Shown piece by piece: positions 27,783 to 37,554 of a DNA stretch of 64,000 nt (within the stretch, counting starts at the first letter, position 1; each line of letters opens with the position of its first letter). The stretch spans positions 496,001 through 560,000 of the forward strand of contig OW568881.1 in NCBI GenBank assembly GCA_938743325.2, given 5' to 3'. This stretch comes from Pycnococcus provasolii (Eukaryota > Chlorophyta > Pseudoscourfieldiophyceae > Pseudoscourfieldiales > Pycnococcaceae). Under the pieces are notes generated by a model. It was given only the letters and a program-made list of their open reading frames with translations. It had not been told where the DNA came from and searched no databases. The position numbers were made by a program, and so were the translations under genes.

Positions 27783-30700
27783 ATGGCTCCTGTCGACGAC
27801 TGCATAACTCTCAGTGACAAGATAAGAGAGCTGCAGGTGCAACTCTCCAGTCGTGCGGCGGCCGCTAAGCTGCTTCGTGTCGAGAGAGATCGTGCTCTCG
27901 CGTCGCTTTCTACTTTGCAGAAAAAACTTGTGCTGTTAGAAACAAACAAGGCGTCCACAGCAGGAGGTACGCCCGCAATACGTGCGCTCAAAGAATCTGT
28001 CAAACAGCAAAAAGCATCGCAAGGTAAACTTGAAAGAATGGCCAAGTCCGCCGTTGCAGAAAAGGAACAAGCTGTGTCGAAGATGGCGGAAGCGGAGCGA
28101 AAACTCAACGAAACGTCCGCCATCGTCAACAGGGCGAACGAAGAGAGAGTCGCCGCGGCGAACGAAAGGAGGAAACTCGAGGAAATGGTCGCGGAGCAGG
28201 ATGCGCACTTGAGCGACGCGAAGAAAAAAAAGACGGACGCAGAAGCGAACCTCGATAACGTCAGCAAGATGCTTGGCAAGGCGAAAACAAAACTTGCGTC
28301 TCTCGCGACGCAGACGTCGGGAACGCCGCAAGGGTGGACGCACGAAGCTCTGCTCGGACCACTCGCGGACGTGGACGCCGCCGACGCGCCGATTGGCGTG
28401 GAGGGCGATCGCCAGCTCGACTTGAATGGACTCAACGCCGTTGAGCTGCACGTGGGCACCGTGCACAAACAGGTGGGATCCATGCGATACCCCGTCGCGG
28501 ACGCTTTGACGTTCGCGGTCATCACGAGCCTGAACTCGAATGCAGAGGCTGTGGGAACGTCCGGCGTGTCACGTCTGGCCAGTGACGGGAAAATCATGCA
28601 CCGCACAGTCGTCGCGCCGGAAAATGCCGCCGAACTGTACGAAAGGCTGAGCAGCGACGACGACAAAAGCGCGATCCAATGCGTGTTCTTCGCCGCGTCG
28701 GTGTCAAGCACCTCAGAAGACGTCAGCAGCACGAGCAGCCAACTTCCCGCACCTCTGTCGCACACAATCACCATGGAGGGTAATCGAGCCGCCGGATTTG
28801 TGGGATGCTCACACGCGTCGGGCGCGAATGCTGTTGCAATCTTCGCGGCGGCACCTGGCGACGAAAACGGCGGCGACGACGACGAGAGCGGCGACGTCCC
28901 GCACGTGGCCACGATGCTTTCGTACGATCCAGGTTCTGCTGGAGCTGCAAGGCTGCAAGAAATGGCAACCAACGGCGGGTTCGGCACATCCGCTCGCCCT
29001 TTCGCGGTGTTCCCTGAAACGATCAACGCAAAAGTGCTCCATGCCGCGAAGAGATCTGGCGTCTTCGAGGAGTCGAACATCACGCTGCCTCACCCCGACC
29101 CCGATGCCGCAGAAGCTGGCGTGAGCCTCGTCGTTTGGACAATCAAGGATGCGACAAAATGCCCGACGGCCACGCCGCTCGGTTCCATGTCCATGCCATG
29201 CGCGAGTGCCTTGAAGTCAAGCGAGCTTGCATCCCACAACCTCGAGGCGAGCGTGCGCGGAACGTCCTTCGTTGCGGATCTAGCATGCCGCCTGCGACGG
29301 CCTGTGGGAGCGCTCGTGGCTGTTTCGGCGGCGGAGCGTGCAAGAGGTGCCAAGGCTTCTGAGCAGTTCCGCGCGGATCTCGATGCCTTGAAACAGAAGC
29401 TCGCGGAGGTGGAGGCGGCGCGCGACGCCGCCATCTCCGCCGCGCAAGTCGAGGCAACTTCGAAATCCGATCTTGAGTCGCGCTTCTCAGATCTGGAGAA
29501 GAAGGAGGCAGAAGCACGTGCGAAGCTTGAGGAAGAGCGAGTGGCGCACGCGGGTGCATCCAAGCTCGCCGAAAATCTACGCGAGACAGAGCATGAGCTT
29601 GCAACTGAAATGGCCGACAACATCGTCAATGGCATCGTACAGCGTGCTATGCAGTCGGTCACCATCGAGGACACTCCACCGACACTCGCCGCGACACCTG
29701 TGAGCGAGAATGTCTATGGTGATGTGGCACCGCCCGCCCCAGCACAGCAAGGCGAGAGAGAACGTACTTTAGTGACCACAGCAGAGATGGGCATTCAGAC
29801 AGACGAGGTCGGAGCATCGACCCCAATCGCAACGGATGCCCTCCAGGGCGAAACGAGCGTCGCAGCTCAGGGACCAGATAACGACGATACCTCGTCAAAT
29901 GCCATCAAGCTCACGCCCGAAGAACTTTCCGCTCTCAAGGCGGATGTCGAGAAGGAGGCTTTCTCTCGCGGGCGCCGCGAGGCTCTCGACGAGGCTGCAG
30001 TACAAGTCGATGACGACGCCTCGTCAAATGTCATCAAGCTCACGCCCGAAGAACTTTCCGCTCTCAAGGCGGATGTCGAGAAGGAGGCTTTCTCTCGCGG
30101 GCGCCACGAGGCTCTCGACGAGTCTGCGGCGCGAGAGGCTGCCGTGGCTTCCGCAGCAGCAGCTGAGGCACTTGAGAAGGCGGCAGCTGAAAATGCTGCA
30201 CGTGACGCGAAGGTGTCAGCAGCGGCGGCCGCGGCAACTTCCTCCGCGGCAACTTCCAAAAGGAAGACCAAGTCGAAATTCGCAGCATCGCCAATCGCAA
30301 ATCGCAATTTCTGCGCTCTGCTCAAGTCAACCTTGAAATATCAAAGCTCGCGCGCTGAGGCGGTATTCGGTGAATACGCCACGGGGGGATCGCGTGGCGT
30401 GGAGATTCGACCCCTTTCCAAATCAGCGGGCTTTGCTGCTGACGTTCTACCCGACTTGACTGACGCCGAGGCACACCTGTACGTGGCACTGCTCAGCCTT
30501 GGCCCAACGGATGGAGTGACAATGGCAGAACTCAAGTCAGGTACCAAGGAAGGCAAGCTTGCTTTGGATGCGGCGGCAGGGTCGGAAATATCGTCGAGTC
30601 CAGAGTTTACTTCACTCCATCGCGCTCTCATGTCTGCACATGGAAGGATGGAGCTAATGCGTGGCGGCAAGCGAGGATCTTCGCTCGTATCGCTTGCGGA

Positions 30701-31229
30701 GTTCGCCAAGGCGCTGCGAAGGCTCTTTCCCAGCCTGCCCACACTAGGAAGTCGCACTCAGCTCGCCATCGCATACCGCGCGCACGCCACTATGCTCGGC
30801 GAGCCTCACGACGGCATGCTCGACGTGGACGCGATCGTTGAGAATGTTGCGGCGCTTGCGAAACCAATTCGCGCCGATGACTCGCTTGCAGCGGCGTCGA
30901 GCTCGGCGAGCGAGCCGCCGGCGCCGACTAATTTCGTCATGAGCACGCCGGCTGACGTACTTGACGAAATCAGCTCCGTTTCGACGGATGGCGATGTCGG
31001 CGCGGCTGCTCACTCGCTCAAGCCACGTTCGCGACTCCGAAACGGCGGTGGTTTGGACGGATTCCTCCACGGCGGCGGCACGGACGCTGGACGCGAACGG
31101 CAAACGACAACGCGCACGAGGCGTCGACCGCCTGTGGTTGCCACGCTGGGCGACGATGAGACGACGAGCGACGAGTCGGAGTCTGTGCCGGTTGCCTCCA
31201 CCACGCGAAGGCGGAGACCTCTACGGTGA
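27783..31229 (+). CDS. Large coiled-coil protein, function unknown
   Basis: A 1148-residue protein from the ATG at 27783. Residues 5-180 form a coiled coil. A mixed globular region with beta-strand character follows (about 185-510), perhaps C2-like as in some ciliary scaffolds but not certain. A second coiled coil covers about 525-620. A central region has MGIQTDE (near residue 670), a short motif that recurs in many coiled-coil ciliary and cytoskeletal proteins, then two nearly identical copies of a Leu/Glu/Lys/Arg segment (nucleotide period 129 bp). A helical domain at about 840-1040 and a basic, disordered C-terminus close the protein. There is no membrane segment. A ciliary role is only a guess. 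Confidence 0.8.
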   Translation: MAPVDDCITLSDKIRELQVQLSSRAAAAKLLRVERDRALASLSTLQKKLVLLETNKASTAGGTPAIRALKESVKQQKASQGKLERMAKSAVAEKEQAVSKMAEAERKLNETSAIVNRANEERVAAANERRKLEEMVAEQDAHLSDAKKKKTDAEANLDNVSKMLGKAKTKLASLATQTSGTPQGWTHEALLGPLADVDAADAPIGVEGDRQLDLNGLNAVELHVGTVHKQVGSMRYPVADALTFAVITSLNSNAEAVGTSGVSRLASDGKIMHRTVVAPENAAELYERLSSDDDKSAIQCVFFAASVSSTSEDVSSTSSQLPAPLSHTITMEGNRAAGFVGCSHASGANAVAIFAAAPGDENGGDDDESGDVPHVATMLSYDPGSAGAARLQEMATNGGFGTSARPFAVFPETINAKVLHAAKRSGVFEESNITLPHPDPDAAEAGVSLVVWTIKDATKCPTATPLGSMSMPCASALKSSELASHNLEASVRGTSFVADLACRLRRPVGALVAVSAAERARGAKASEQFRADLDALKQKLAEVEAARDAAISAAQVEATSKSDLESRFSDLEKKEAEARAKLEEERVAHAGASKLAENLRETEHELATEMADNIVNGIVQRAMQSVTIEDTPPTLAATPVSENVYGDVAPPAPAQQGERERTLVTTAEMGIQTDEVGASTPIATDALQGETSVAAQGPDNDDTSSNAIKLTPEELSALKADVEKEAFSRGRREALDEAAVQVDDDASSNVIKLTPEELSALKADVEKEAFSRGRHEALDESAAREAAVASAAAAEALEKAAAENAARDAKVSAAAAAATSSAATSKRKTKSKFAASPIANRNFCALLKSTLKYQSSRAEAVFGEYATGGSRGVEIRPLSKSAGFAADVLPDLTDAEAHLYVALLSLGPTDGVTMAELKSGTKEGKLALDAAAGSEISSSPEFTSLHRALMSAHGRMELMRGGKRGSSLVSLAEFAKALRRLFPSLPTLGSRTQLAIAYRAHATMLGEPHDGMLDVDAIVENVAALAKPIRADDSLAAASSSASEPPAPTNFVMSTPADVLDEISSVSTDGDVGAAAHSLKPRSRLRNGGGLDGFLHGGGTDAGRERQTTTRTRRRPPVVATLGDDETTSDESESVPVASTTRRRRPLR
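29891..30122 (+). repeat. In-frame tandem duplication, period 129 bp
   Basis: The segments 29891-29993 and 30020-30122 differ by about two bases over 103 bp. The period is 43 codons, so the reading frame is kept. The near-identity implies a recent duplication or conversion. Confidence 0.9.
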
Positions 31230-31375
31230 TTTTCGAAGATTCCCTGCTGTCGACAGTAACTTTTGTTCACCACCAACCCTCTCTGTTCGACTTGACTTTG
31301 TTGCAAGGGAGGGGATACATTCAACCATTCAACAAGAGGTGATAAAATCTACTACTAATCTACGAAGATATTCTG

Positions 31376-33175
31376 TTACTGCGATAGCCAAGTTTCCACC
31401 AATTCAGAGATCGCCGCTCGTGCTTTGACGAGCGACGGTGAATCGCCCGGCCGTGATGGGTGAGTCCACGCGTGGTGACTCGCTCCTGGCACCATAAATG
31501 CAGGTTCGTAATCATCAGGACCGGGCGGGAAGATACCTTGAGCCTTCCACGGATCAATGCCACCGTTTGGAAATGCAATTCGAGTACTTTGAATGTCTCG
31601 CCCCCCTGTGATCTGGTTTGTCTGGTTCACATTGACGTAGACGTCGTCTTTGCTGATATTGAATAAATCTGCGCACAATTCGAGGCTCAATTCGAGACTT
31701 CCGTACCACGGTAAAGTTCCGTGAGGATGGAATGGACACCCTGTATCAGCGCTGCACGTCTGGTAGAACCCAAACTCACTACATGTTTGCCAGATCCAGC
31801 TGCGATCGCCCGACAGGGGCATGCTGCCACTTGGATCAGCCAATCCAGCGACGCCAAGCGCGTAGTTTACTTCCATACATCCCGAGGAAGGATCGACGAG
31901 AAGTGCTCGCGCCAATGTCACGAGCTGATTGTACGAGGCGCTCTGTGTTTGTTGATCTTGTCGAAGCGCTCGTCGTGCGACTGCCGTGTTCGCAGCAGCT
32001 TTCGTCGTTGTTGTTGCCGTCGTCATGTGTTCACAGATCTTAGCAATGTTGCATAGGTCCTCGGTGCACAGCGGGTCGTTCGACTGTGCGGGAAAGAGCA
32101 GAGTGAGATCGTCGATGAGTTGGCTGACGTTCTTTCTGTCGGCAAGCGTCTCAGCCGCGTTGCACACCATGAGGTCCTCGCCCACGGACGCCGGATCACA
32201 CGAAAGTCTGTTGCCAAGCTCATTGAAGGCATCTTGCACCGCCTTGAGACATTCCGCACTACCTCCCACGAGCGGCTCTGCGATCGCCTCACCGACGACT
32301 GCGTTATATCCGGCGTTATCAACGATCGCTTGCACGGGTGCGCTCGAAGCGACGCTCGCATGAATCAGATGTGGCAGTTTTGCCCTCGCCCAGCCCGCCA
32401 TCATGCCAGGGTACGATCCCCCAAATGTGACCCACTTCGTCTTGGTATCGTCGAGTTGAAACTTCTGATTGATGAAAGTGACGAATCGTGCGATATCGGC
32501 AATTGCCTGGCGGTGCGAGAGCACGGACAGATTTTCGGTGGACAGGTCTTTCGTCGGCAGGCTGTACCCATAGAACCTGTGTTCCAGCGCGACGACGAGC
32601 GCGTTATGTTTCGGCGCGAGTTCTTCGACAGCAAGTGCGCAGTGCACCGATCCTGTGACTACGACGTCTGGTGTCAGCGGCGGACCTTCCCCTCCGACGC
32701 ACAGAAACACCACTGGGTGGTTCACATCCGCGTCACCACTGTCGGAAGGAGAACTTCTCTTGAAGAACGTGTCGTTGACGAAGTACCTCTGTTTCCAAAA
32801 CTGAGAAGCAGGTCGCGGGGAAAAGTGGTCGACGAGCTGAGAGGAGAAGAAGAGAAATGAGTCGGTTGAAGAATCGAGATCACCCTTAAGGGCAACACGA
32901 GAGGGGGTGGAGGAACTTCGAGACTTGCCATGCAGAGAGCTGAAGGAGAGATCTTTGTGATTGCGCGACATTGATGTTAGGACACCCACGTGAGGCATGC
33001 CACCACAGGACTGAGGCAAAGTCGTGCAAAGGAAAGCAATGCACCACACCACAGGTATTAACCCAATTCTTTCTGAAGTAGTCTTCGAGAGACTTAAGAG
33101 AGGAGGAGGAGCCATATCCACATGGGAGGAGGAGGAGCCATAGGAGTGAGAGGAGATACGCCAAGCCACCGCCAT
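31376..33175 (-). CDS. Secreted serine carboxypeptidase, family S28
   Basis: A 599-residue protein from the ATG at 33175; an internal ATG at 33115 places a hydrophobic stretch (LIPVVWCIAFLCTTL) nearer the N-terminus and could be the true start. S28 enzymes (lysosomal Pro-X carboxypeptidase, DPP7, thymus-specific serine protease) cleave after proline or process peptides. Characteristic segments are in order: HFSPRPASQFWKQRYFVND, VFLCVGGEGP, ALEHRFYGYSLP, and the nucleophile motif GGSYPG with Ser254, then LPHLIHASVASSAP. The candidate catalytic His is 567 or 568 in GASHHAWTHP; an Asp lies in the FPNGGIDPW segment. It probably resides in a vacuole or outside the cell. Confidence 0.92.
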   Translation of the reverse strand: MAVAWRISSHSYGSSSSHVDMAPPPLLSLSKTTSERIGLIPVVWCIAFLCTTLPQSCGGMPHVGVLTSMSRNHKDLSFSSLHGKSRSSSTPSRVALKGDLDSSTDSFLFFSSQLVDHFSPRPASQFWKQRYFVNDTFFKRSSPSDSGDADVNHPVVFLCVGGEGPPLTPDVVVTGSVHCALAVEELAPKHNALVVALEHRFYGYSLPTKDLSTENLSVLSHRQAIADIARFVTFINQKFQLDDTKTKWVTFGGSYPGMMAGWARAKLPHLIHASVASSAPVQAIVDNAGYNAVVGEAIAEPLVGGSAECLKAVQDAFNELGNRLSCDPASVGEDLMVCNAAETLADRKNVSQLIDDLTLLFPAQSNDPLCTEDLCNIAKICEHMTTATTTTKAAANTAVARRALRQDQQTQSASYNQLVTLARALLVDPSSGCMEVNYALGVAGLADPSGSMPLSGDRSWIWQTCSEFGFYQTCSADTGCPFHPHGTLPWYGSLELSLELCADLFNISKDDVYVNVNQTNQITGGRDIQSTRIAFPNGGIDPWKAQGIFPPGPDDYEPAFMVPGASHHAWTHPSRPGDSPSLVKARAAISELVETWLSQ

Positions 33176-33259
33176 GGACACACGCCGTTATTCGTCTGGT
33201 ATTTTTTGGGAGAATGCAGAATAACAATAACGGCTGACGAGCTAAGATACCTTATTAGG

Positions 33260-33660
33260 GAAGAAAAGAGTCTGGCATTGGAATTCGGGGTTCGTCCGTC
33301 ACGTCGCGCTGATGTCTTGATGATTGGGGGTTGGTGTGTCTCGCTAATAAGGGTACCCTTCACCTGCTCATCATACCTTTGCTGCTTTCGCCTTTCGGAA
33401 ACTTGTTTCTTCAGCAGCTGGGTCTCTGCCTCACGGCGAGTATCCCTTTCTCGCAACAACTCAAGTTCGAGATCCTTGTTGCGATTAGCTAAGTCGGCAA
33501 CGTCTTTCGTGTGCCGAACAGTAAGCTCTGCAATCTGCCGCTGCAGCTCCTCCAGCGTCAGCGTAGCAGGCACAGCAGTCGGCGGTTCAGTGGGAGGGTC
33601 CTCTTGGACTTCCTCCACTGCGGATACTTCGTTCGGTATCCGAGTCAGCTGCAGACAGAC
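33260..33660 (-). pseudogene. Coiled-coil open frame without a start codon
   Basis: About 130 codons on the minus strand have strong protein-like composition: an acidic Pro-rich stretch (EEVQEDPPTEPPTAVP), then a helical Glu/Arg/Leu segment (LEELQRQIAELTVRH and onward), then basic residues. There is no ATG before the helical segment, and the frame runs into the upstream part of the peptidase gene. It could be an exon of an unannotated gene or a gag-like mobile-element remnant. Neither is proven. Confidence 0.3.
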
Positions 33661-33967
33661 ATATTATGTCACGTCAACTGCTTCTCTGTCAGCACAGAGG
33701 ATTAATGACCTACTCAAGGTAGTGTGCGTCCCAACCGTACGAATTAATTCGTCGGAGGCTTCGTGTGCGTTAGCTCACGAAAGCCGGAATGGCGGTGCCT
33801 GTAGGGGGCATCCCTGCGGTAGCGGCCTGCTTGTAATGCTGTGAGCTGGATCAACGGTGGGTCCCAGCCGAGGGGCTGCAAGCCACCGAGCCCAGCTAGC
33901 AAGGTTCATCCTGCTCTCTGGACAACCAACTTTACTCCGAAATATCCAGTACTCGAGCATGATGCGA

Positions 33968-34140
33968 CAGCTTGCATGAAGGAATGATATCAGGTGCTTG
34001 CATCCGGTGCTTGCAAGTTGAACAGCTTGCATGAATGATATCAGGTGCTTGAATGAACAGCTTGCATGAAAGTGGAATCCGGTGCTTGAATCATCTGCGG
34101 TGCTTGAAATCAAGTTGCATCCATCCGGTACTCGACCAGC
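33968..34140 (+). repeat. Imperfect GCTTGCATGAA / GGTGCTTG repeats
   Basis: The words CAGCTTGCATGAA, ATGATATCAGGTGCTTG and TCCGGTGCTTG recur several times with irregular spacing across about 170 bp. No coding meaning is visible. Confidence 0.65.
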
Positions 34141-34520
34141 TAGCTGCTTGTGAACTTACATACTCTTGCATTTATTTTGGAAGCTTGTTTTGTTTTGGGA
34201 AGGAAGCTTGGGAAGTACGCGCGCGCGTCCTCTTATTAGAAGTATCACGAGTGTCACCACCCTCTCGACGGGCCCCACCCCAGCGTTTGTTTGTTTGGTT
34301 CATTTCCAACTTCGGCTCCAGGAGGCATTCGAATCCAGGAGCTTGCTTACATACGTGTACCTTGCAGCCTTGGATCCTGACCTTGCATCGTATCGTTTTC
34401 TTCTTTAAGTCAAGTTGCTCTCTTGGTCTCTCGGTAACCTGAAAAAAACTCGTCAAGATTCCGTGCTGCGCTTCAGGAGAAGATCAGGGAGGGGACGGCC
34501 TTAAATCTGGCTCAAACAAC

Positions 34521-36302
34521 ATGGTGTTTGGATTTCTTCGTGGACGTGGAAAGAAAAATAAGTCATCGGACAAACCTCCGTCGTCGTCGTCGTCGTCGTC
34601 GTCGTCAGGGTCAGGGTCAGGGTCAGTTGTCCAAGCTCTGGCGGAGAAGAAAAATAACAACACGTCCTCACATAACGCCTCATCAGGATCAGGTGGTGGT
34701 GGTGGTCTCAGTCTTCCTAGTCAGAGAGGATCCGCATCAGCATCGACGAAAAGCCATGAAAACACTTCAAAGAACGAAAAGGAGAACAACCACGGCGCGT
34801 CCAATAACGGTGAAAAGAAACGAGGAGGGGGCTTCTCGCTGTCTCGTGTCATGTCGCGCGGCGGTGCGGACAAAGAACCGGCCATCACCTTCAAGGAAGG
34901 CGAGTGCGCGTGCGCCGTAGACAAAGACGGCGACCTGAAGAAAAAAGCGCTCGACGCCTTCTGCAAACAAAACAGATTCAAGCAGTGGGGAACCAACTTC
35001 GTCGTGATCGGAACGCTGGGAAAGCAGCAGATCGGAAAGTCGTCCTTCCTCAACGCGTGCTTTGGGAGCGAATTTCAAGTGCGATCAGGTCTGCGCAAGG
35101 AACTGACAACAGAGGGTGTCTGGCTAAGCGCCGTGCAGGATAAGGACACCGCAAAGCGCGCGCTCGTCCTCGACGTCGAAGGGTGCGACGGCAAGGAACG
35201 TGGAAGCGACAAACTCATGGAGAGGAGGCTTGGCCTGCTCAGCCTGGTTGTGTGCAACGTCCTCGTCATCCACGTGCCCGAGGTGGACGTCGGATGCGAG
35301 GATGCCGCGAACAGAACGCTGCTGCGCATCATCATCGAGGAAAAGCTCGCCAACTTCCCCTCGACTCGCAAGATCATCCTGCGCTTCGTCATCCGCGACT
35401 TCCTCGCGCAGGCGAACGACCTCGCCGCGCTCAAGACGGACATGGTGGCCATGTTCGAGGGGGTGTGGAGCGAAGCACGCAAGCCGAGCCGGTACGCGAA
35501 CACCAAGTGGCAGGAGGTGTTCGAGGTTGGCGTCTCCGCCTTCCCCGACCTGCGCACGTCGAAGGACACCGAGGACTGCCAGGAGCTGATGAAGCAGTTT
35601 CGCGCAGAACTTCTCGGCGGCGCTGGCTCGGGCGTGAGCCCCATCTGCGCCACGCCGGTGAGTGCATTCTCCGACTGGCTCGCGAGCGTCTGGACGAAGG
35701 TGAAGGAGGACGGCGCGCTCGACTTGCCCGGCACGATCGCCCTGTTCGCGACGGCTCGCGGCCACCGTGCGGCACGCCGTGCGCTCGCCGACTTTGACGC
35801 GGCCTGGTCGGCGGCGGGCAAGGAGCTCGAAAAGTCGGACGCGACAAAGTACGGCGACTTTACGACTAGCCTGCTAGACGTGCACCTCCACTCGTTCGAC
35901 ACGCAGGCTGGCGAGCTCGGCCTCGGAACGGATGACTACGACGAGGTGCTAAAGACGCACCGCGGGGAGCTCCGCGAGCGCATTGTATCGCGTCTGCGCG
36001 ACGCGTACTTAGAAAAGGCGTCGGCGCTCAAGCTAGCTGCACTATCGGCGTTCGACGAGCACGTCAGCGCGTACAATGCGAAGAAGCACGGCGACATCGG
36101 TGAATACCTGGCTCGCGGCGAGAGCCGCTGCTATAATGGCCTACGCGCTGACCTGTCTTCCGCGACGGTGGCTGACGAGAACTGGGACGAGAATCCTCAG
36201 GTCAAGGCAATCGCGGAAAGTCTGGCGCAGGAGATGACTGTGATCAAGACGATCGAAAGTCTTCGCATGTCCTCAGTCGAGGAGGACGGCAATCGAGTGT
36301 AA
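34521..36302 (+). CDS. RHD3/Sey1-like dynamin-related GTPase without visible membrane hairpin
   Basis: A 593-residue protein from the ATG at 34521. RHD3/Sey1/atlastin GTPases fuse ER tubules. Residues 1-125 are Ser/Gly/Lys-rich and disordered. The GTPase domain follows: P-loop G167-K-Q-Q-I-G-K-S174, then LDVEGCDGKERGSD matching the RHD3 switch/G3 region (usually EGTDGRERG), and FVIRD as the G4 RD motif. Helical sequence continues to the C-terminus. Canonical members are about 750-850 residues and have two adjacent membrane helices near the C-terminus; none is seen here. So this protein may be soluble, or membrane-bound through a partner or lipid. It ends 36 bp from the convergent neighbour. 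Confidence 0.85.
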   Translation: MVFGFLRGRGKKNKSSDKPPSSSSSSSSSGSGSGSVVQALAEKKNNNTSSHNASSGSGGGGGLSLPSQRGSASASTKSHENTSKNEKENNHGASNNGEKKRGGGFSLSRVMSRGGADKEPAITFKEGECACAVDKDGDLKKKALDAFCKQNRFKQWGTNFVVIGTLGKQQIGKSSFLNACFGSEFQVRSGLRKELTTEGVWLSAVQDKDTAKRALVLDVEGCDGKERGSDKLMERRLGLLSLVVCNVLVIHVPEVDVGCEDAANRTLLRIIIEEKLANFPSTRKIILRFVIRDFLAQANDLAALKTDMVAMFEGVWSEARKPSRYANTKWQEVFEVGVSAFPDLRTSKDTEDCQELMKQFRAELLGGAGSGVSPICATPVSAFSDWLASVWTKVKEDGALDLPGTIALFATARGHRAARRALADFDAAWSAAGKELEKSDATKYGDFTTSLLDVHLHSFDTQAGELGLGTDDYDEVLKTHRGELRERIVSRLRDAYLEKASALKLAALSAFDEHVSAYNAKKHGDIGEYLARGESRCYNGLRADLSSATVADENWDENPQVKAIAESLAQEMTVIKTIESLRMSSVEEDGNRV

Positions 36303-36337
36303 CGAAAGTGCTTCACCCACCTATTACAAGAGTAACA

Positions 36338-37192
36338 TCAAGCGACAGGTTGCGAGTCAGCCATTGCGAGAAGCGCGGCGATGTCCCACTTGGCAGGGTC
36401 GTCGCCGTCGAACGCGGAAGACGCGTCGCTCCCGAACGAAAACGTCGACATCGAGGGAGAGTCTGGCGCACCAAGGTTAGCAGACTCTGTCTCCTGCACG
36501 ACGCCAGCCTCGTCCGAGTTTGCCGGCGGTGATGCGGTTACGGGTGCTGACGGGCTCACCGGCTTCGACTTGGGTGGAGAGTTCGCCTTCTTCTTCTCTG
36601 CCGGATTCGTCGTCGCCTTTGGCTGCGTCGTCGCGGCCTTTCGCTGCGTCAGAGAAGTCGTGCTCTTCGCCTTGCTCGCAGGCGCTGTTCTAATACGCGT
36701 TTGAAGACTCGGGGGCACCTTTGGAGGCGGGCGTGCGGTAGGCACAGGCTTTGAAGTCGCGCGTGCGGTAGGCATAGTCTTCTTCGCGGCAGGCACCGCA
36801 GATGTCGTGCTTGCAGTCTTGTTTGCAGCTTCTTCTTCTTCACCTTTCTTCATCTGCTCCGTCTTTTGATAATCCGTGAATCCCGTCTGAGCTTTGGCGA
36901 TGGCGTCGTGCACATCATCGAGTTGTCCCGACGCTTGTTTCTTTAGTTGCCACGCGATAGCTGGCGGCAGCTTGTGCGAGTGAAGAGTAATCAGCTCGGA
37001 GGAGATAGAATCAGAATGGGAAATAGAAGATTCAGGGGGACCCGAACCACCACCCCCCAACCCCAAGGAGAGGGATCCGAACTTAAGGGAGTGTTTGATG
37101 GCCGCAAGTTCACCAGCGAGTTGAGTTTCCTTAGATGAGACTTGCCAGGCGACGAAACCAGGAACATCTCTAGGAGATGAGGCCATGGCCAT
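36338..37192 (-). CDS. Lys/Pro/Ala-rich hypothetical protein
   Basis: A 284-residue protein from the ATG at 37192. The first 100 residues include predicted helices (FVAWQVSSKETQLAGELAAIKHSL, shown in part as VSSKETQLAGELAA); the middle is basic and rich in Pro, Lys, Ala, Thr with loose repeats of PTARAT-like words; the C-terminal 35 residues are acidic with a short helix (WDIAALLAMA). The overall pattern is of a disordered basic linker between two small modules. No family is recognised. G-runs at 37231-37236 and 37312-37346 are C-runs on its sense strand upstream of the start. Confidence 0.65.
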   Translation of the reverse strand: MAMASSPRDVPGFVAWQVSSKETQLAGELAAIKHSLKFGSLSLGLGGGGSGPPESSISHSDSISSELITLHSHKLPPAIAWQLKKQASGQLDDVHDAIAKAQTGFTDYQKTEQMKKGEEEEAANKTASTTSAVPAAKKTMPTARATSKPVPTARPPPKVPPSLQTRIRTAPASKAKSTTSLTQRKAATTQPKATTNPAEKKKANSPPKSKPVSPSAPVTASPPANSDEAGVVQETESANLGAPDSPSMSTFSFGSDASSAFDGDDPAKWDIAALLAMADSQPVA

Positions 37193-37311
37193 GATAAGCC
37201 AGGTAGTGAAGTGCCACGTGGTTTGGAACAGGGGGGCTGTGCTGTGGCCTGTGGGTCCGTCCCCTGGAGGGGGAGGCCACTTAAACTTTAATTTAACAAC
37301 AGGACCCTTTA

Positions 37312-37346
37312 AAGGGAGGGGGTAGGGTAGGGTAGGGGTAGGGTAG
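37312..37346 (-). repeat. GGGTA repeats (telomere-like)
   Basis: Five or six GGGTAGGGTA-type units occur on the + strand, 120-154 bp upstream of the minus-strand gene ending at 36338, with C-rich strand in its sense direction. Confidence 0.6.
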
Positions 37347-37426
37347 CCAAAAAGTCAGATGTTTATTACTGTGTCCAAAACCCGAAAGTCACGTTTGGCC
37401 CCCCTCGACAAGGGAGGGTGGGTTGG

Positions 37427-37554
37427 GATGTCGACGCAAGGTGCGGCGACAAAAGCACAGGATGCCACGCCCAGGCCGCGGCAGGAGAAGGGAGCCCGCC
37501 CGCCCGCCCGAAGGAAGGAAGGGAAGAACCCAACCCTGCTAACGCCTGATTAGG
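37427..37554. repeat. 128-bp direct repeat, copy 1
   Basis: It begins GATGTCGACGCAAGG and ends CGCCTGATTAGG, and includes a (GCCC)n stretch and a GAAGGAAGG stretch. It matches copy 2 over the full length by eye. Confidence 0.9.

Larger units (their letters stand above)
33176..34520. other. Long head-to-head intergenic region
   Basis: No intact gene is seen. It contains a minus-strand coiled-coil-like open frame without ATG (about 33260-33660), imperfect repeats of GCTTGCATGAA and CAGGTGCTTG (33968-34140), G-runs upstream of the peptidase (33276-33330), and a C-rich patch at 34271-34283 on the sense strand of the GTPase gene. Confidence 0.5.

Noticed and set aside
28300-28700. C2 domain of RPGRIP1 type in the large coiled-coil protein
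   Set aside because: Strand pattern is suggestive, but the key segments do not line up well enough to call it.
37359-37553. Short plus-strand frame in the 128-bp repeat
   Set aside because: It is a Pro/Arg-rich read-through of the repeat, without start context or homology.
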